64,000 bases of DNA from JBDHWG01 sp046328505 (GCA_046328505.1 JAXLWL010000009.1:124001-188000), one strand, 5' to 3'. Counted from the first letter of the stretch, positions 1 through 8,530 are shown. The notes: generated from the letters alone by a model not told the origin. Numbers and translations: made by a program.

Positions 1-2
1 TC

Positions 3-851
3 GGCTCCGAGTTCCGCTACGACGAGCCGATGATCGACGAGCACACGCTGCTGATTGTCGTCAGCCAGTCGGGCGAGACGGCGGACACACTGGCCTCGCT
101 GTACCTGGCGCGGGAGGCGGGCGCGCAGACGGTCGCCATCACCAACGTCGTCGGCAGCACGGTCACGCGCTACGCCCACGCCACCCTCTACCTGCAAGTA
201 GGCCCCGAGATCAGCGTCGCGGCCAGCAAGAGCTACATCGGCCAGCAGACGCTCCTCGCCCTGGTGGCCCTATACCTGGCGCAGCGGCGCGGCACGCTCA
301 CGCCGAAGCAGGGCGCGGAGATCGCGGCGGAGATCGCGGCGCTCCCGAGCCACATCGCGGCGATTCTGGAAGGCTCCGACCGCATCGAGGGCATCGCCCG
401 CCGGTTCGCCGACGTGCGCAGCTTCTTCTACATGGGGCGTGGCCCGAACTTCCCGACGGCGCTGGAGGGGGCGCTCAAGCTCAAGGAGCTGAGCTACATC
501 CACGCCGAGGGCTACCCGGCCGGCGAGCTGAAGCACGGCCCCATCGCCATGCTCGACCCGGACCTGCCGTGCCTGGTCTTGGCGACGCGCGGCGCGACGT
601 ACGCCAAGACGGTCAGCAACATGCAGGAGGTGCGGGCGCGGGGCGCGACGGTCATCGCCGTGGCGACCGAGGGCGACGAGGACATCCGAGGCCACGCCGA
701 GCATGTTATGTATGTGCCGGCGGTGGTGGAGGCGCTCTCGCCCATCGTCAATGTTGTACCGCTTCAGATTCTGGCCTATTATGTAGCGGTAGCGCGCGGC
801 TGCGACGTCGACCAGCCGCGTAATCTGGCGAAGAGCGTGACCGTGGAGTAA
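3..851 (+). CDS. glmS: Glutamine--fructose-6-phosphate aminotransferase (isomerizing), C-terminal part
   Basis: The gene runs in from the left edge, so only the last 282 residues are present. GlmS makes glucosamine-6-phosphate from fructose-6-phosphate and glutamine, the first step towards UDP-GlcNAc for peptidoglycan. The visible part is the double-SIS isomerase half. It starts within the SEFRY motif, carries the sugar-phosphate loop SQSGETADT, the ELKHGPIAML segment, and the almost invariant C-terminus DQPRNLAKSVTVE. The N-terminal glutaminase domain lies outside the window. The next gene starts 3 bases after the stop, so the two are probably co-transcribed. The C-terminal signature makes the call secure. 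Confidence 0.95.
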   Translation, partial: GSEFRYDEPMIDEHTLLIVVSQSGETADTLASLYLAREAGAQTVAITNVVGSTVTRYAHATLYLQVGPEISVAASKSYIGQQTLLALVALYLAQRRGTLTPKQGAEIAAEIAALPSHIAAILEGSDRIEGIARRFADVRSFFYMGRGPNFPTALEGALKLKELSYIHAEGYPAGELKHGPIAMLDPDLPCLVLATRGATYAKTVSNMQEVRARGATVIAVATEGDEDIRGHAEHVMYVPAVVEALSPIVNVVPLQILAYYVAVARGCDVDQPRNLAKSVTVE

Positions 852-854
852 GTA

Positions 855-2060
855 TTGCGTATCGCGATGATCGGGCCGTTCGGGCTGCGGCCCAAAGGCA
901 CCATGGGGGCGCGGGCACTGCCCCTGGCGCGGGCACTCGCCGCGCAGGGGTACCAGGTTGCGATGTTCCTGCCCCCGTGGAGCTGCCCCGAAGATAGCGG
1001 CAAGTCGTGGGAGGTAGATGGGGTGATGGTGACGAATGTCGCCCTCCCTGCCTCCCCGGCCGGCGTTTTCCACGCCCAGCTCACCCAGCGCCTCGTCCAG
1101 GCGGCCCTGGCGATGGAGCCCGACGTCATCCACTGCTTCAAGCCCAAGGCATACAGCGGCCTGGCCCAGTCGGCGCTGTGGAGCATGCGGCAGGCGCGGC
1201 GCTGGAAGGGCCGCCTCGTGGTGGACGAGGACGACTGGGAGGGCGCGGGCGGCTGGAACGACCTGGAAAGGTACCCCTGGGCGATGCGCCAGACCTTCGC
1301 CCGCCAGGAGACGTGGGGCCTGCGCCACGCCGACACCGTCACCGTCGCCAGCCGCGCCCTGGAGACCATCGCCTGGAGCCTGGGCGTCCCACCGCGCCAG
1401 GTCGCCTACATCCCCAACGGCGCATCCGAGTCCCCGCCCGCCGGCAGCGCCGACGCCGCGCGCGACCGCTGGGGCCTCGACGACGCCCCCATCGTCCTGC
1501 TCTACACCCGCTTCTTCGAGTACCGAGTGCAGCGTATCGTGGACGTGTTCACGCGCATTCACGCCGTCGCGCCTGAGACGCGCTTCCTGGTCGTCGGCGA
1601 GGGGCTGTTCGGCGAGGAGCGCGAGCTGCTGGCGCGGTTGGATCACGTCGAGCCGTCGCCCTATGTCGTCTACGCCGGCTGGCCGGGCGACGAGGCGCTG
1701 CCGGACATATTCGCCGCCGCCGACGTCGCCCTCTACCCCCTGGACGATACCCTGGTCAACCGCACGAAATCGCCCGCCAAACTGCTGCAACTGCTCGGGG
1801 CGGGCGTCCCCGTCGTCGCCGACGCCGTCGGGCAGGCGACCGTCTACGTCGCGCCCGGCGTCGCCGGGCTGCTCGTCCCGCCATGCGATGACGTGGCGAT
1901 GGCCGAGGCCGCCGTGGACATCCTGCGCGACCCGTGGCGACGGCACGCCATGAGCGCGGGGGCGCGGGATTGGGTGGCGCAGCACTACACCTGGCCGCGC
2001 CTGGCCCAGCGCCTCGCCGCCGCCTACCAGGGCGAAACCCCAGCGACTCCTCTACCGTAA
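855..2060 (+). CDS. Glycosyltransferase family 4 protein
   Basis: A 401-residue GT-B fold glycosyltransferase, likely cytoplasmic or peripheral to the membrane. The start is a TTG preceded at 6 bases by GGAG (845-848), which lies inside the end of glmS. It gives RIAMIGPFGLRPKGTM, the usual N-terminal beta strand and glycine loop. The C-terminal half holds the nucleotide-sugar binding region (FAAADVALYPLDDT, then KSPAKLLQLLGAGVPVVAD) typical of GT4. The donor and acceptor sugars cannot be read from sequence. Its place directly behind glmS is compatible with cell-envelope or exopolysaccharide synthesis, but that is inference. Confidence 0.85.
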   Translation: MRIAMIGPFGLRPKGTMGARALPLARALAAQGYQVAMFLPPWSCPEDSGKSWEVDGVMVTNVALPASPAGVFHAQLTQRLVQAALAMEPDVIHCFKPKAYSGLAQSALWSMRQARRWKGRLVVDEDDWEGAGGWNDLERYPWAMRQTFARQETWGLRHADTVTVASRALETIAWSLGVPPRQVAYIPNGASESPPAGSADAARDRWGLDDAPIVLLYTRFFEYRVQRIVDVFTRIHAVAPETRFLVVGEGLFGEERELLARLDHVEPSPYVVYAGWPGDEALPDIFAAADVALYPLDDTLVNRTKSPAKLLQLLGAGVPVVADAVGQATVYVAPGVAGLLVPPCDDVAMAEAAVDILRDPWRRHAMSAGARDWVAQHYTWPRLAQRLAAAYQGETPATPLP

Positions 2061-2101
2061 ACAATATAGATTGCTAGCAAACGACGACAAGGAAGACACC
2101 G

Positions 2102-2611
2102 ATGCCTAAGCTGACACGAGCCGAGATCGAGGCTCACGCCAAGGTCGTGGGCACCGTCGACCTGGCGAGCGAAGACCTCGCCGGCCTCGACCTTTCACGA
2201 CTGGACCTCTCGGGCGCGAACCTCGCGAGTGTTGACCTCAGGGAGGTCAATCTCTCGGGAACAAACCTCACCGGCGCCAACCTGATGGGGGCGAATCTCT
2301 CCGGCGTGGACCTCACGAAAACGAACCTTCAAGGCTCCAACCACGTAGGCGACTACTCCTCGCCCAACCGCTTCACGCGGGCCAAGCTCTCCGGCGCCAA
2401 CCTCGCGGGAGCCGACCTCTCCGGCGCGAACCTCGCCGACGCCAACCTGACCGGCGCCAACCTCGCGGAAGCCAACCTCCAGGGAACCCGGCTGCGGGGC
2501 GCTGACCTTGCGGGCGCTAACCTTTCGGGCGCGCACTACAATAGCCTGACCATCTGGCCCAACGGGTTCACGCCCCGGCTCGTACCCGGACTGGTCCTCG
2601 AGGCCGATTAG
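2102..2611 (+). CDS. Pentapeptide repeat protein
   Basis: A 169-residue protein made almost wholly of A(D/N)LSG-type pentapeptides from about residue 20 to 150. These should form a right-handed quadrilateral beta helix. The repeat is broken once, near residues 77-90 (GSNHVGDYSSPNRFT), which should bulge out as a loop. A clear ribosome site (AAGGAAG) precedes the ATG. There is no signal peptide or membrane segment. Family members include DNA-mimic gyrase protectors and many proteins of unknown role, and nothing here decides between them. Confidence 0.9.
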   Translation: MPKLTRAEIEAHAKVVGTVDLASEDLAGLDLSRLDLSGANLASVDLREVNLSGTNLTGANLMGANLSGVDLTKTNLQGSNHVGDYSSPNRFTRAKLSGANLAGADLSGANLADANLTGANLAEANLQGTRLRGADLAGANLSGAHYNSLTIWPNGFTPRLVPGLVLEAD

Positions 2612-2624
2612 CTGCAAAGAAAAC

Positions 2625-2650
2625 CGCCCCCGGGCAACGGGCCGGGGGCG
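2625..2650 (-). terminator. Intrinsic terminator of the DoxX-like gene
   Basis: Nine-base-pair GC stem (2625-2633 with 2642-2650). Read on the minus strand it is followed by GGTTTTCTTT. It lies 55 bases past the stop of the minus-strand gene. The plus-strand side lacks a T tract. Confidence 0.6.
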
Positions 2651-2704
2651 ATTGGTGAGTCTCACGGCACAGGGGGATCTGGCGGCGGAGGATGCGGTTG
2701 GCGG

Positions 2705-3133
2705 CTATCGGGCCGCACCGAAGACTTTCTCGCGGGACCTCGCCGGCAGCGGCGCCAGCCGCCAGCGGCCATAGGCGATGCACGCGGCGACGAGACCGAT
2801 GACCACCGCGAACAGCGCGCTGCCACCGAGGCCGGCGGCCAGGTTGTACACCGTCGCCCCTTCCGCCACCAGCATCAGGCCGACCGCGGCTAGCGGCGTC
2901 AGCTCAGGCCGCAGGTGAAGGATGCCCGGCAGAATCAGGCCCAGCCCGCCTAGCACCTCCAGCGTGCCGATCAGCAGGACGAACCACATCGGCAGCGGCA
3001 ATGGCATCGGAATCGAGCCTTCCGGCAGGAACGGCGACATGAGCTTCGGCAAACCGCTCGCCAGGATGAAGAAAAGCGCCAGCGCCCACTGGGCAATCCA
3101 CAACACCACATTCGTCTTCTTCGAGTAAACCAT
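2705..3133 (-). CDS. DoxX-like family membrane protein
   Basis: A 142-residue integral membrane protein with four hydrophobic segments (about residues 8-27, 48-70, 76-98 and 103-122). The segment VLLIGTLEVLGGLGLILPG is the characteristic DoxX-like helix pair. The ATG is preceded by AAGGAG. The family is poorly understood; some members act with quinone or thiosulfate metabolism or in oxidative stress. Convergent with the pentapeptide gene and separated from it by a terminator. Confidence 0.8.
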   Translation of the reverse strand: MVYSKKTNVVLWIAQWALALFFILASGLPKLMSPFLPEGSIPMPLPLPMWFVLLIGTLEVLGGLGLILPGILHLRPELTPLAAVGLMLVAEGATVYNLAAGLGGSALFAVVIGLVAACIAYGRWRLAPLPARSREKVFGAAR

Positions 3134-3269
3134 CGTCTGTCTCCTTCTGTGTCTGAATAGCCGCTCATACGTTCTACATATTTATCGAACGGCTAGACGC
3201 GAAATCGACAGACAGTGATTGCAGGTTGACGAAATCGGTGTCTTGGGGGACCCAGGAGGTATGGCATTA

Positions 3270-3300
3270 TACCAAGCGTGTACAGAAACGCTGTCATTGA
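3270..3300. repeat. Solo end of a TACCAARCG-type foldback element
   Basis: The bases TACCAAGCGTG followed by TACAGAAACG and CTGTCATTG match one terminus of the complete elements at 4391-4593 and 40422-40748. Only one end is present and it abuts the stop of the oxidoreductase gene, so it is probably a decayed copy. Confidence 0.6.
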
Positions 3301-3304
3301 GGCA

Positions 3305-4321
3305 CTACATAGCCGTACCGGGCTTGACGTGCGGTACAACCCGCTCGGCCAGCAAGCGCATCGTCTCTTCATCTGCGGCATCCAGCGTCTCGACGATAAA
3401 ATACTGGATCCCCGCGTCGGCTAGCGCCTGGTATTGGGCGACGATATCGTCGGGTGTTCCGGCCATCACGAAGTCTCGCCACGCGCCCGAGTAGCGCTTT
3501 TCAAGACCTTCAGGGAAGTAGTGCTGAAGCTTCGCCTGCACGCCCGCATCGTCTTCCGCTAAGATCAGCCAGCCGATGGAGAGCGTGCGCAGCACCGTGT
3601 CAAACGGCCGGCCCACCGCCTCACAGTGCCGCCGCAGGGCAGCCAGCTTCTGCCGAACCGCGGCCACGGTAGCGGCGCCGTTGATGAAGCCGCTACCGAA
3701 GGCCGGCAGATTACAGGCGTCAGCGTACTCGGCGACCTGACGGAGCGTCACCCGCTCGCCGCCCCCACCAATCATTATTGGCGGGCCTGGACGTTGGACC
3801 GGTGGCGGTGTGATCTGCGCGTTGGTCGTCTGATAGTAGCGCCCGTGGTAGGTGAAGGGCTCACTTCCCCACACGCCTCGGATGATCGTGATCGCTTCCT
3901 CAAGCCCCGCCTGCCGTTCGCTGGCTGGCCTGAATGGCAGGCCAAGATTGGCGAACTCGTTGCCATCCCACCCAATGCCGAGTCCCAAGATGAGGCGCCC
4001 GTGACTCAGGTTATCGAGGTCAGCGGCCAGGCGCGCCGTCATCACCGGCTGGCGGAAGGGGATGGCGCTGACGGCGATGCCCAGGCGGATGCGCGTTGTC
4101 TTGACAGCCAGCGCCGCCATATGCACCCAACACTCTAGAGCCCACGCGGGATGATCGCCCAGGAAGAAGGCATCAAAACCAAGGCTATCGGCGAGTTGCC
4201 CCGCTGCCAGGAGGTGGCGAGCCGGGTCGGTTTTCGTGTCGATGGGAAAGACCTGGAGCGCAAAGCCAATCTGGGAGCGATTCGCTTCGACCCAGGGAGA
4301 GAGTAGCCAGGGCGCTGTCAT
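3305..4321 (-). CDS. LLM-class flavin-dependent oxidoreductase
   Basis: A luciferase-like monooxygenase-fold protein of 338 residues that probably uses F420 or FMN. Visible features are the N-terminal strand QIGFALQVFP, LGFDAFFLGDHP, a run of TIM-barrel strands (RIRLGIAVSAIPFRQP), LILGLGIGWDGNEF and the glycine-rich cofactor loop PPIMIGGGGERV. Two in-frame ATGs are possible. GGAGG sits 7 bases before the second (4321) and only 1 base before the first (4327), so 4321 is preferred. The substrate is unknown. Stand-alone gene with foldback repeats on both sides. Confidence 0.88.
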   Translation of the reverse strand: MTAPWLLSPWVEANRSQIGFALQVFPIDTKTDPARHLLAAGQLADSLGFDAFFLGDHPAWALECWVHMAALAVKTTRIRLGIAVSAIPFRQPVMTARLAADLDNLSHGRLILGLGIGWDGNEFANLGLPFRPASERQAGLEEAITIIRGVWGSEPFTYHGRYYQTTNAQITPPPVQRPGPPIMIGGGGERVTLRQVAEYADACNLPAFGSGFINGAATVAAVRQKLAALRRHCEAVGRPFDTVLRTLSIGWLILAEDDAGVQAKLQHYFPEGLEKRYSGAWRDFVMAGTPDDIVAQYQALADAGIQYFIVETLDAADEETMRLLAERVVPHVKPGTAM

Positions 4322-4390
4322 TGGCATACCTCCGATGGCTGTTTAGCTAAGGAGAAATTATGAGCATGGCTCATTGCGCTGTCAACGCAA

Positions 4391-4593
4391 TACCAAACGT
4401 GTTTAGCAAGGCTGTCATTGCGAGCGAAGCGAAGCAATCTCCCGCCCTTGCGAGCGGGAGTCTACTCAGAGTGGCGAGGTCGCTGCCCCTGGTGAGATTG
4501 CTTCGTCCGTGGGGAGCTTCGCCCCCCACACCCCCGGCAGTCGCCCTCCTCGCAATGACACTGACTTTGCAGCCTGACTAGCCGCGTTTGGTA
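4391..4593. repeat. Foldback element with TACCAAACG terminal inverted repeats
   Basis: Left end TACCAAACGTG and right end CGCGTTTGGTA are inverted repeats. They enclose a 148-bp palindromic core that starts TGTCATTGCGAG and ends CTCGCAATGACA (4413-4560). It has no coding capacity. A second complete copy lies at 40422-40748 and a solo end at 3270, which supports a mobile MITE-like family. Confidence 0.75.
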
Positions 4594-4753
4594 TAAGCAC
4601 TACTGTGGCAACAACTGGTGAGGGTTCGTGGTGGAGCGGCGGAAAGTAGCACGAAGATACATCCTTTCGGGCCACGCGGAGTCACGATTTTTGGGGGATA
4701 CTGCGTACATTGCGTCGAAGCGTTCCAATCCACTATTTATGAAGGAGCACAAC

Positions 4754-5053
4754 ATGTTCAGGCGAGAAGAGCGGCGTCACGAAGAGATGCGGCACATGGA
4801 GCGGCGGCATCGCCGCCGGCGCATGATGGTCGGTGGCATGGTCGTGGTCGGCAGCACCGAAGCGATGGTTAAGATGTCTGAAGCCGACGCGATGAAGATC
4901 CAGCAAACGACCGGTCAGAACCCGGAGGACATGTCCCACGAGGAGCTCCAGGCGACCATGCAGCAGCAGGGAGTCCAGGAGCACCCGGTCACGCCCGAGG
5001 ACCAGCAGGCCATGGCGTCGGCTGAAGCGTCGGAAGAAGGCGGACAGGGGTAG
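4754..5053 (+). CDS. Small basic/methionine-rich hypothetical protein
   Basis: A 99-residue protein of unknown function. AAGGAG (4742-4747) places the start at this ATG rather than at the upstream codons open in the same frame. The first 24 residues are very rich in Arg, Glu, His and Met (MFRREERRHEEMRHMERRHR). A short hydrophobic stretch (MMVGGMVVVG) follows, then an acidic, Gln-rich tail containing NPEDMSHEELQATMQQQG. The N-terminal charge pattern suggests nucleic-acid or membrane-surface binding, but no family is recognised. The real gene could be a little longer or not expressed. Confidence 0.55.
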   Translation: MFRREERRHEEMRHMERRHRRRRMMVGGMVVVGSTEAMVKMSEADAMKIQQTTGQNPEDMSHEELQATMQQQGVQEHPVTPEDQQAMASAEASEEGGQG

Positions 5054-5096
5054 GGGCAGCCCTCACCCGAACATATACAGCGCGTTCGAACTTCAA

Positions 5097-5131
5097 GCGC
5101 CGTCCCTGCCATATGCTGGCGAGGACGGCGC
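5097..5131 (+). terminator. Hairpin downstream of the small basic protein
   Basis: Arms GCGCCGTCC (5097-5105) and GGACGGCGC (5123-5131) are perfectly complementary, with a 17-base loop. Only a weak T tract follows (CTCTGATTT), so termination is uncertain. Confidence 0.3.
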
Positions 5132-5203
5132 CTCTGATTTGGAGCATCTATCGTTGTGTCTCGACCTGGCCGAGTACGCGGGGCGCCCGCTGCCCGCTCC
5201 TCG

Positions 5204-5584
5204 TTAGAATGGCTTAATGACCGACATGCCGAACAGGGACAAGAACCACAGAATGATCCAGTACACGATACCGATGGCAATCGCCGCGGCGAGCGCGCCG
5301 GCGAACCCGGCCACTTCCAGGCCGGGCACGAAGCGGTCGCTAATCATCAGCACGATGGCTGCGATGATGATATAGATGATCGCTCCTATGAGACCCGTGC
5401 CGAGGCTGATGCTAAAGAGACTGAGAAACCAGTAAACGATGCTGGCGACGACGGAGATGACGATGGCGGCGATGAGCGCCGAGCTGTAGCCGGCGACCTT
5501 CAAGCCCATGTTCAAGCGGCTGACGATGTAGATGACCAATGCTGCGACAAGAAACCCGATGATGAGTGAGAGAATCAAGCCCAT
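5204..5584 (-). CDS. Phage-holin-superfamily-IV-like membrane protein with internal duplication
   Basis: A 126-residue, extremely hydrophobic protein with four predicted membrane helices. The two halves are related: LNMGLKVAGYSSALIAAIVI then VYWFLSLFSIS, against VPGLEVAGFAGALAAAIAIG then ILWFLSLFGMS. The (L/P)GLxVAGF pattern followed by an aliphatic helix is that of the Phage_holin_4_2 / DUF360 family, widespread in bacterial chromosomes and usually without a proven lytic role. AAGGGAG precedes the ATG. It is the nearest downstream neighbour of the macro-EAD gene on the same strand, about 150 bases from its stop. Confidence 0.7.
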   Translation of the reverse strand: MGLILSLIIGFLVAALVIYIVSRLNMGLKVAGYSSALIAAIVISVVASIVYWFLSLFSISLGTGLIGAIIYIIIAAIVLMISDRFVPGLEVAGFAGALAAAIAIGIVYWIILWFLSLFGMSVIKPF

Positions 5585-5737
5585 ACGTAAGCTCCCTTTC
5601 CTGAGACCTCGATGAAGAACGCAAGAGCGGACAGCGGGCTAAGCCAGTATATCACGCAAATGGCGCGGCGTATAGGGGGAAACCGACTCGATTGTGTGAA
5701 TTCGCGGCAAAGAGTGCGGGGAACGCTTGGGATGTGT

Positions 5738-6763
5738 CTAGCCGAGCGCGATGTCGGGGCGGTTCTTGCGTACCCACTCGATCAGCCGGTCGAGTCTCTT
5801 GTACCGGATGAGCGTATTGATAAGCTCCCGCACCATCCCGGCCCTGACGGCGGTGCCCAGATCGTCGGCATTGACGCTCAGATCGAAGCACACCGTCTTC
5901 AGCTCATCTTCGCTCAGGGCGTCGGTGAGCGTGCGGCGGAGGGCGGCGAGGTCAACGTCCTCGGTGCCGGGCAGCTTCGGGGCCGCGGCGAGGGCGGCCT
6001 GTTCCGCCGCGGGCGACGGCTGATCCAGGCGGTGGAGGGCGGCGGCGCGCTCCTGTATCGAGCGCAGGCCGTCCTTGAGCGCGTCGATCTCGCGCTTCAG
6101 CGCCTCCAGGTTTTCCTGGAGCGAGCCGGCCAGCGCCATCGTTTGCAGCTCGTCCAGGATGTCGTAGAAGCGGCGCACCTGGGCCAGCTCCGCAGCCACC
6201 TCGACGGCGCGGGTGTAGAACGGACCTGGGGTCGGCTGGTCGGCATACTCCACCAGGGTGACGCGAGTCAGGCCGGTCTCCCCAGATAGATAGTCGGCGA
6301 GGGCGCGAACCATCACCTCCGCGGCGACGGCCGGCGCCATCCCGGCAAAGCCGGTGGCCAGCGCGGGGAAGGCCAGACTGCGCACGGACAGGGCATCGGC
6401 CAGCCTCAAGCAGCGCAGCAGCGCCTCGCGGAGCTGCGCCTCGCCGGCGTAGACGCCCCGGTCGAAGTCGACGACGATGACGAACAGGATGTACCGCGCC
6501 TGGAGCGCGCCGGCCGTCATCGCGACGACGTCGCCCAACTGGAGGGCCGCGTGCTTGCGCGCGTCCTCCCGTATCTGCTGACCGCCGGCCTTCAGCAGCG
6601 CCAGCGACGCCCCGCCGCCCATCGTGAGGTAGTTGTCATCGGAGCAGACGAGGGCATCCGCCACGGCCGCCGCGAGGTCCCCGCGCGTGATGGTGACGGT
6701 CGTGCGGCGAAACTGAAAGTCCGAAATGGTCTGCCCCATCGGGACACTCTGGGGTGCGCCCAT
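5738..6763 (-). CDS. Macro domain protein with C-terminal effector-associated (death-like) domain
   Basis: A 341-residue protein. A good Shine-Dalgarno (AAGGGAGG) sets the start at 6763; the frame is open further upstream without support. Residues ~20-185 form a macro domain: ITRGDL, DALVCSDDN, then YLTMGGGASLALLKAGG, the layout used to bind ADP-ribose. Residues ~190-255 are a coiled coil (LQENLEALKREIDALKDGL). The last ~68 residues (LRRTLTDALSEDELKTVCFD ... RLIEWVRKNRPDI) match the helical effector-associated domain EAD7 described in bacterial conflict proteins, an adaptor that recruits partners by homotypic contact. A role as an NAD/ADP-ribose sensor in an immunity or stress pathway is inference. 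No partner carrying the same EAD is seen in the window. Confidence 0.75.
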   Translation of the reverse strand: MGAPQSVPMGQTISDFQFRRTTVTITRGDLAAAVADALVCSDDNYLTMGGGASLALLKAGGQQIREDARKHAALQLGDVVAMTAGALQARYILFVIVVDFDRGVYAGEAQLREALLRCLRLADALSVRSLAFPALATGFAGMAPAVAAEVMVRALADYLSGETGLTRVTLVEYADQPTPGPFYTRAVEVAAELAQVRRFYDILDELQTMALAGSLQENLEALKREIDALKDGLRSIQERAAALHRLDQPSPAAEQAALAAAPKLPGTEDVDLAALRRTLTDALSEDELKTVCFDLSVNADDLGTAVRAGMVRELINTLIRYKRLDRLIEWVRKNRPDIALG

Positions 6764-6854
6764 GTTGCCCTCCCTTGATAATGAGCCCAGGCCGTCACGC
6801 CGAGACACCAATACAGTCTCAGGGCATGCGCAACCACAAGACCACTGCCACGCC

Positions 6855-7581
6855 GTCATTGCGAGCGAAGTCTATATGACCCTTGGGTCACCCGTAACTA
6901 TGAAAATGTCATGCTGAGCGGAGCGAAGCATCCCGGTGCCGTTGGAGGCCCTTCGCTGCGCTCAGGGCGACAGCCGCGCTATTTTCATCTCAGACCACTA
7001 CCATTCCGTCATTGCGAGCGAAGTCTATATAACCCTTGGGTCACCCGTAACTATGAAAATGTCATGCTGAGCGGAGCGAAGCATCCCGGTGCCGTTGGAG
7101 GCCCTTCGCTACGCTCAGGGCGACAGCCGCGCTAGTTTCATCTCAGACCACCGCCATGCCGTCATTGCGAGCGCAGTCTATATGACCCTTGGGTCACCCG
7201 TAACTATGAAAATGTCATGCTGAGCGGAGCGAAGCATCCCGGTGCCGTTGGAGGCCCTTCGCTACGCTCAGGGCGACAGCCGCGCTATTTTCATCTCAGA
7301 CCACTACCATTCCGTCATTGCGAGCGAAGTCTATATGACCCTTGGGTCACCCGTAACTATGAAAATGTCATGCTGAGCGAAGCGAAGCATCCCGGTGCCG
7401 TTGGAGGCCCTTCGCTGCGCTCAGGGCGACAGCCGCGCTATTTCATCTCAGCGAAGCAATCCCCCGCCCTTGCCAAAGACTGTCTGGCGCGGCGCGAGCA
7501 GACCTTTCACTCACCGTGGGATTGCTTCGTCAGTAGGGAGCTTCGCCCCCCACACCCCCGAGAGAGGCCCGCCTCGCAATG
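6855..7581. repeat. Four-copy tandem array of a 153-bp repeat plus a trailing foldback
   Basis: Units start at 6855, 7008, 7161 and 7314, an exact 153-base period, and differ at only a few positions. Each contains GTCATTGCGAGCG, GACCCTTGGGTCACCCG, ATGAAAATGTCATGCTGAGC and CGACAGCCGCGCTA. The array runs into a degenerate palindrome ending CTCGCAATGAC (about 7450-7581). The open frames across it (for example 6911-7582) only reflect the repeat and are not genes. Single copies of the unit occur at 34055-34195, 40590-40726 and 49198-49338. Confidence 0.9.
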
Positions 7582-7657
7582 ACGCCGCGGGTCTCTGTTA
7601 CTGTATCGCGGCATGCGCAACCACGGCACAGGGTTCTCGGGGTGACCGCCTGTACCT

Positions 7658-8461
7658 CTAGAGCGCGAAGACGGCGCGCGCGTTCTGGCCGAGGAACAGC
7701 GCGCTGGTTTCCTCGTCCAGCCCGAGCAGGCTCAGCTCCGCCAAGCAGGCGGACGGCGTGAGCATCGGGTAGTTCGTGCCGAACATCACCTTGCGCTTGC
7801 CGTTCGTCTTCATGTACGCGACCAGCTCCGCCGGATAGCGCTTCGGCTTGTAGGCCGACGTGTCGATATAGACGTTCGGGAACTTGGTCGCGAAAGCGAT
7901 CATTTCGACGTGCCACGGGTAGCCGATGTGGCCGCACACGATCTTCAGGTCGGGGAAGTCCAGCGCGACGCGCTCGATGTGCAGCGGGCGGCCCGCCTCC
8001 GAGCTGCGCAGGGGGCCGGTCAGCCCCACCTGCAAGCACACCGGCACATTGAGCTCGACGCAGGCGGCGTATAGCGGGTAGTAGAGCGAGTGCGTGCACG
8101 GCAGCTCCCACAGCCACTGCACGATGCGCAGGGCCTTGAAGCCGTGGACGGTCACGTACTCGCGCAGGGTGCGGACGGCGGCGACGGGGTCGCGCAGGTC
8201 GGCCGACGCGATGCCGACGAACAGATCGGGGTAGCGCCGCGTGACCTCCAGCACCTCCGCGTTGGTGATGAGCGGGCCGTTGGGACCATACCAGGCGCAG
8301 AGGAGCGCCTTCGCCACGTTGGCCGACTGCATGGCCTGCACGGTCAGATCGAGCGGAATCTCCTCGCTCGTCAGGCCCGTCCACCGCCTCAGCGACTCGA
8401 AGTACGGCTCCGCGAGAAAGCGCTGCGTTGGATGCTGCGCCCAGGCATCGATGACGTTCAT
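7658..8461 (-). CDS. Amidohydrolase family 2 (ACMSD-like TIM-barrel) protein
   Basis: A 267-residue metal-dependent TIM-barrel protein. NVIDAWAQHP is a weakened version of the N-terminal DxHxH site. Later motifs include GIASADLRDP, FKALRIVQWLWELP (where a metal His often lies), LKIVCGHIGYPWHVE with the conserved GHxGxP, and FGTNYPM near the C-terminus, where the family usually has FGSDxP. The N-terminal HxH is reduced to one His and the late Asp is Asn, so metal binding and substrate may differ from classical decarboxylases. AAGGTG precedes the ATG. Isolated gene between repeat blocks. Confidence 0.8.
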   Translation of the reverse strand: MNVIDAWAQHPTQRFLAEPYFESLRRWTGLTSEEIPLDLTVQAMQSANVAKALLCAWYGPNGPLITNAEVLEVTRRYPDLFVGIASADLRDPVAAVRTLREYVTVHGFKALRIVQWLWELPCTHSLYYPLYAACVELNVPVCLQVGLTGPLRSSEAGRPLHIERVALDFPDLKIVCGHIGYPWHVEMIAFATKFPNVYIDTSAYKPKRYPAELVAYMKTNGKRKVMFGTNYPMLTPSACLAELSLLGLDEETSALFLGQNARAVFAL

Positions 8462-8530
8462 GATGATCTCACCTTGGTGTCAGTGACCTATCCGCTCCAA
8501 GAACACTTATCCCGTCCGCGAGCACAACTG

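Noticed and set aside
270..1985. 571-residue open frame on the minus strand
   Set aside because: It is antisense to glmS and the glycosyltransferase and consists of low-complexity Arg/Gly/Ala-type translation without any family motif: a high-GC shadow.
6911..7582. Open frames such as MLSGAKHPGAVGGPSLRSGR repeated at several places
   Set aside because: Translations of the 153-bp repeat; identical frames appear at every copy, without ribosome sites.
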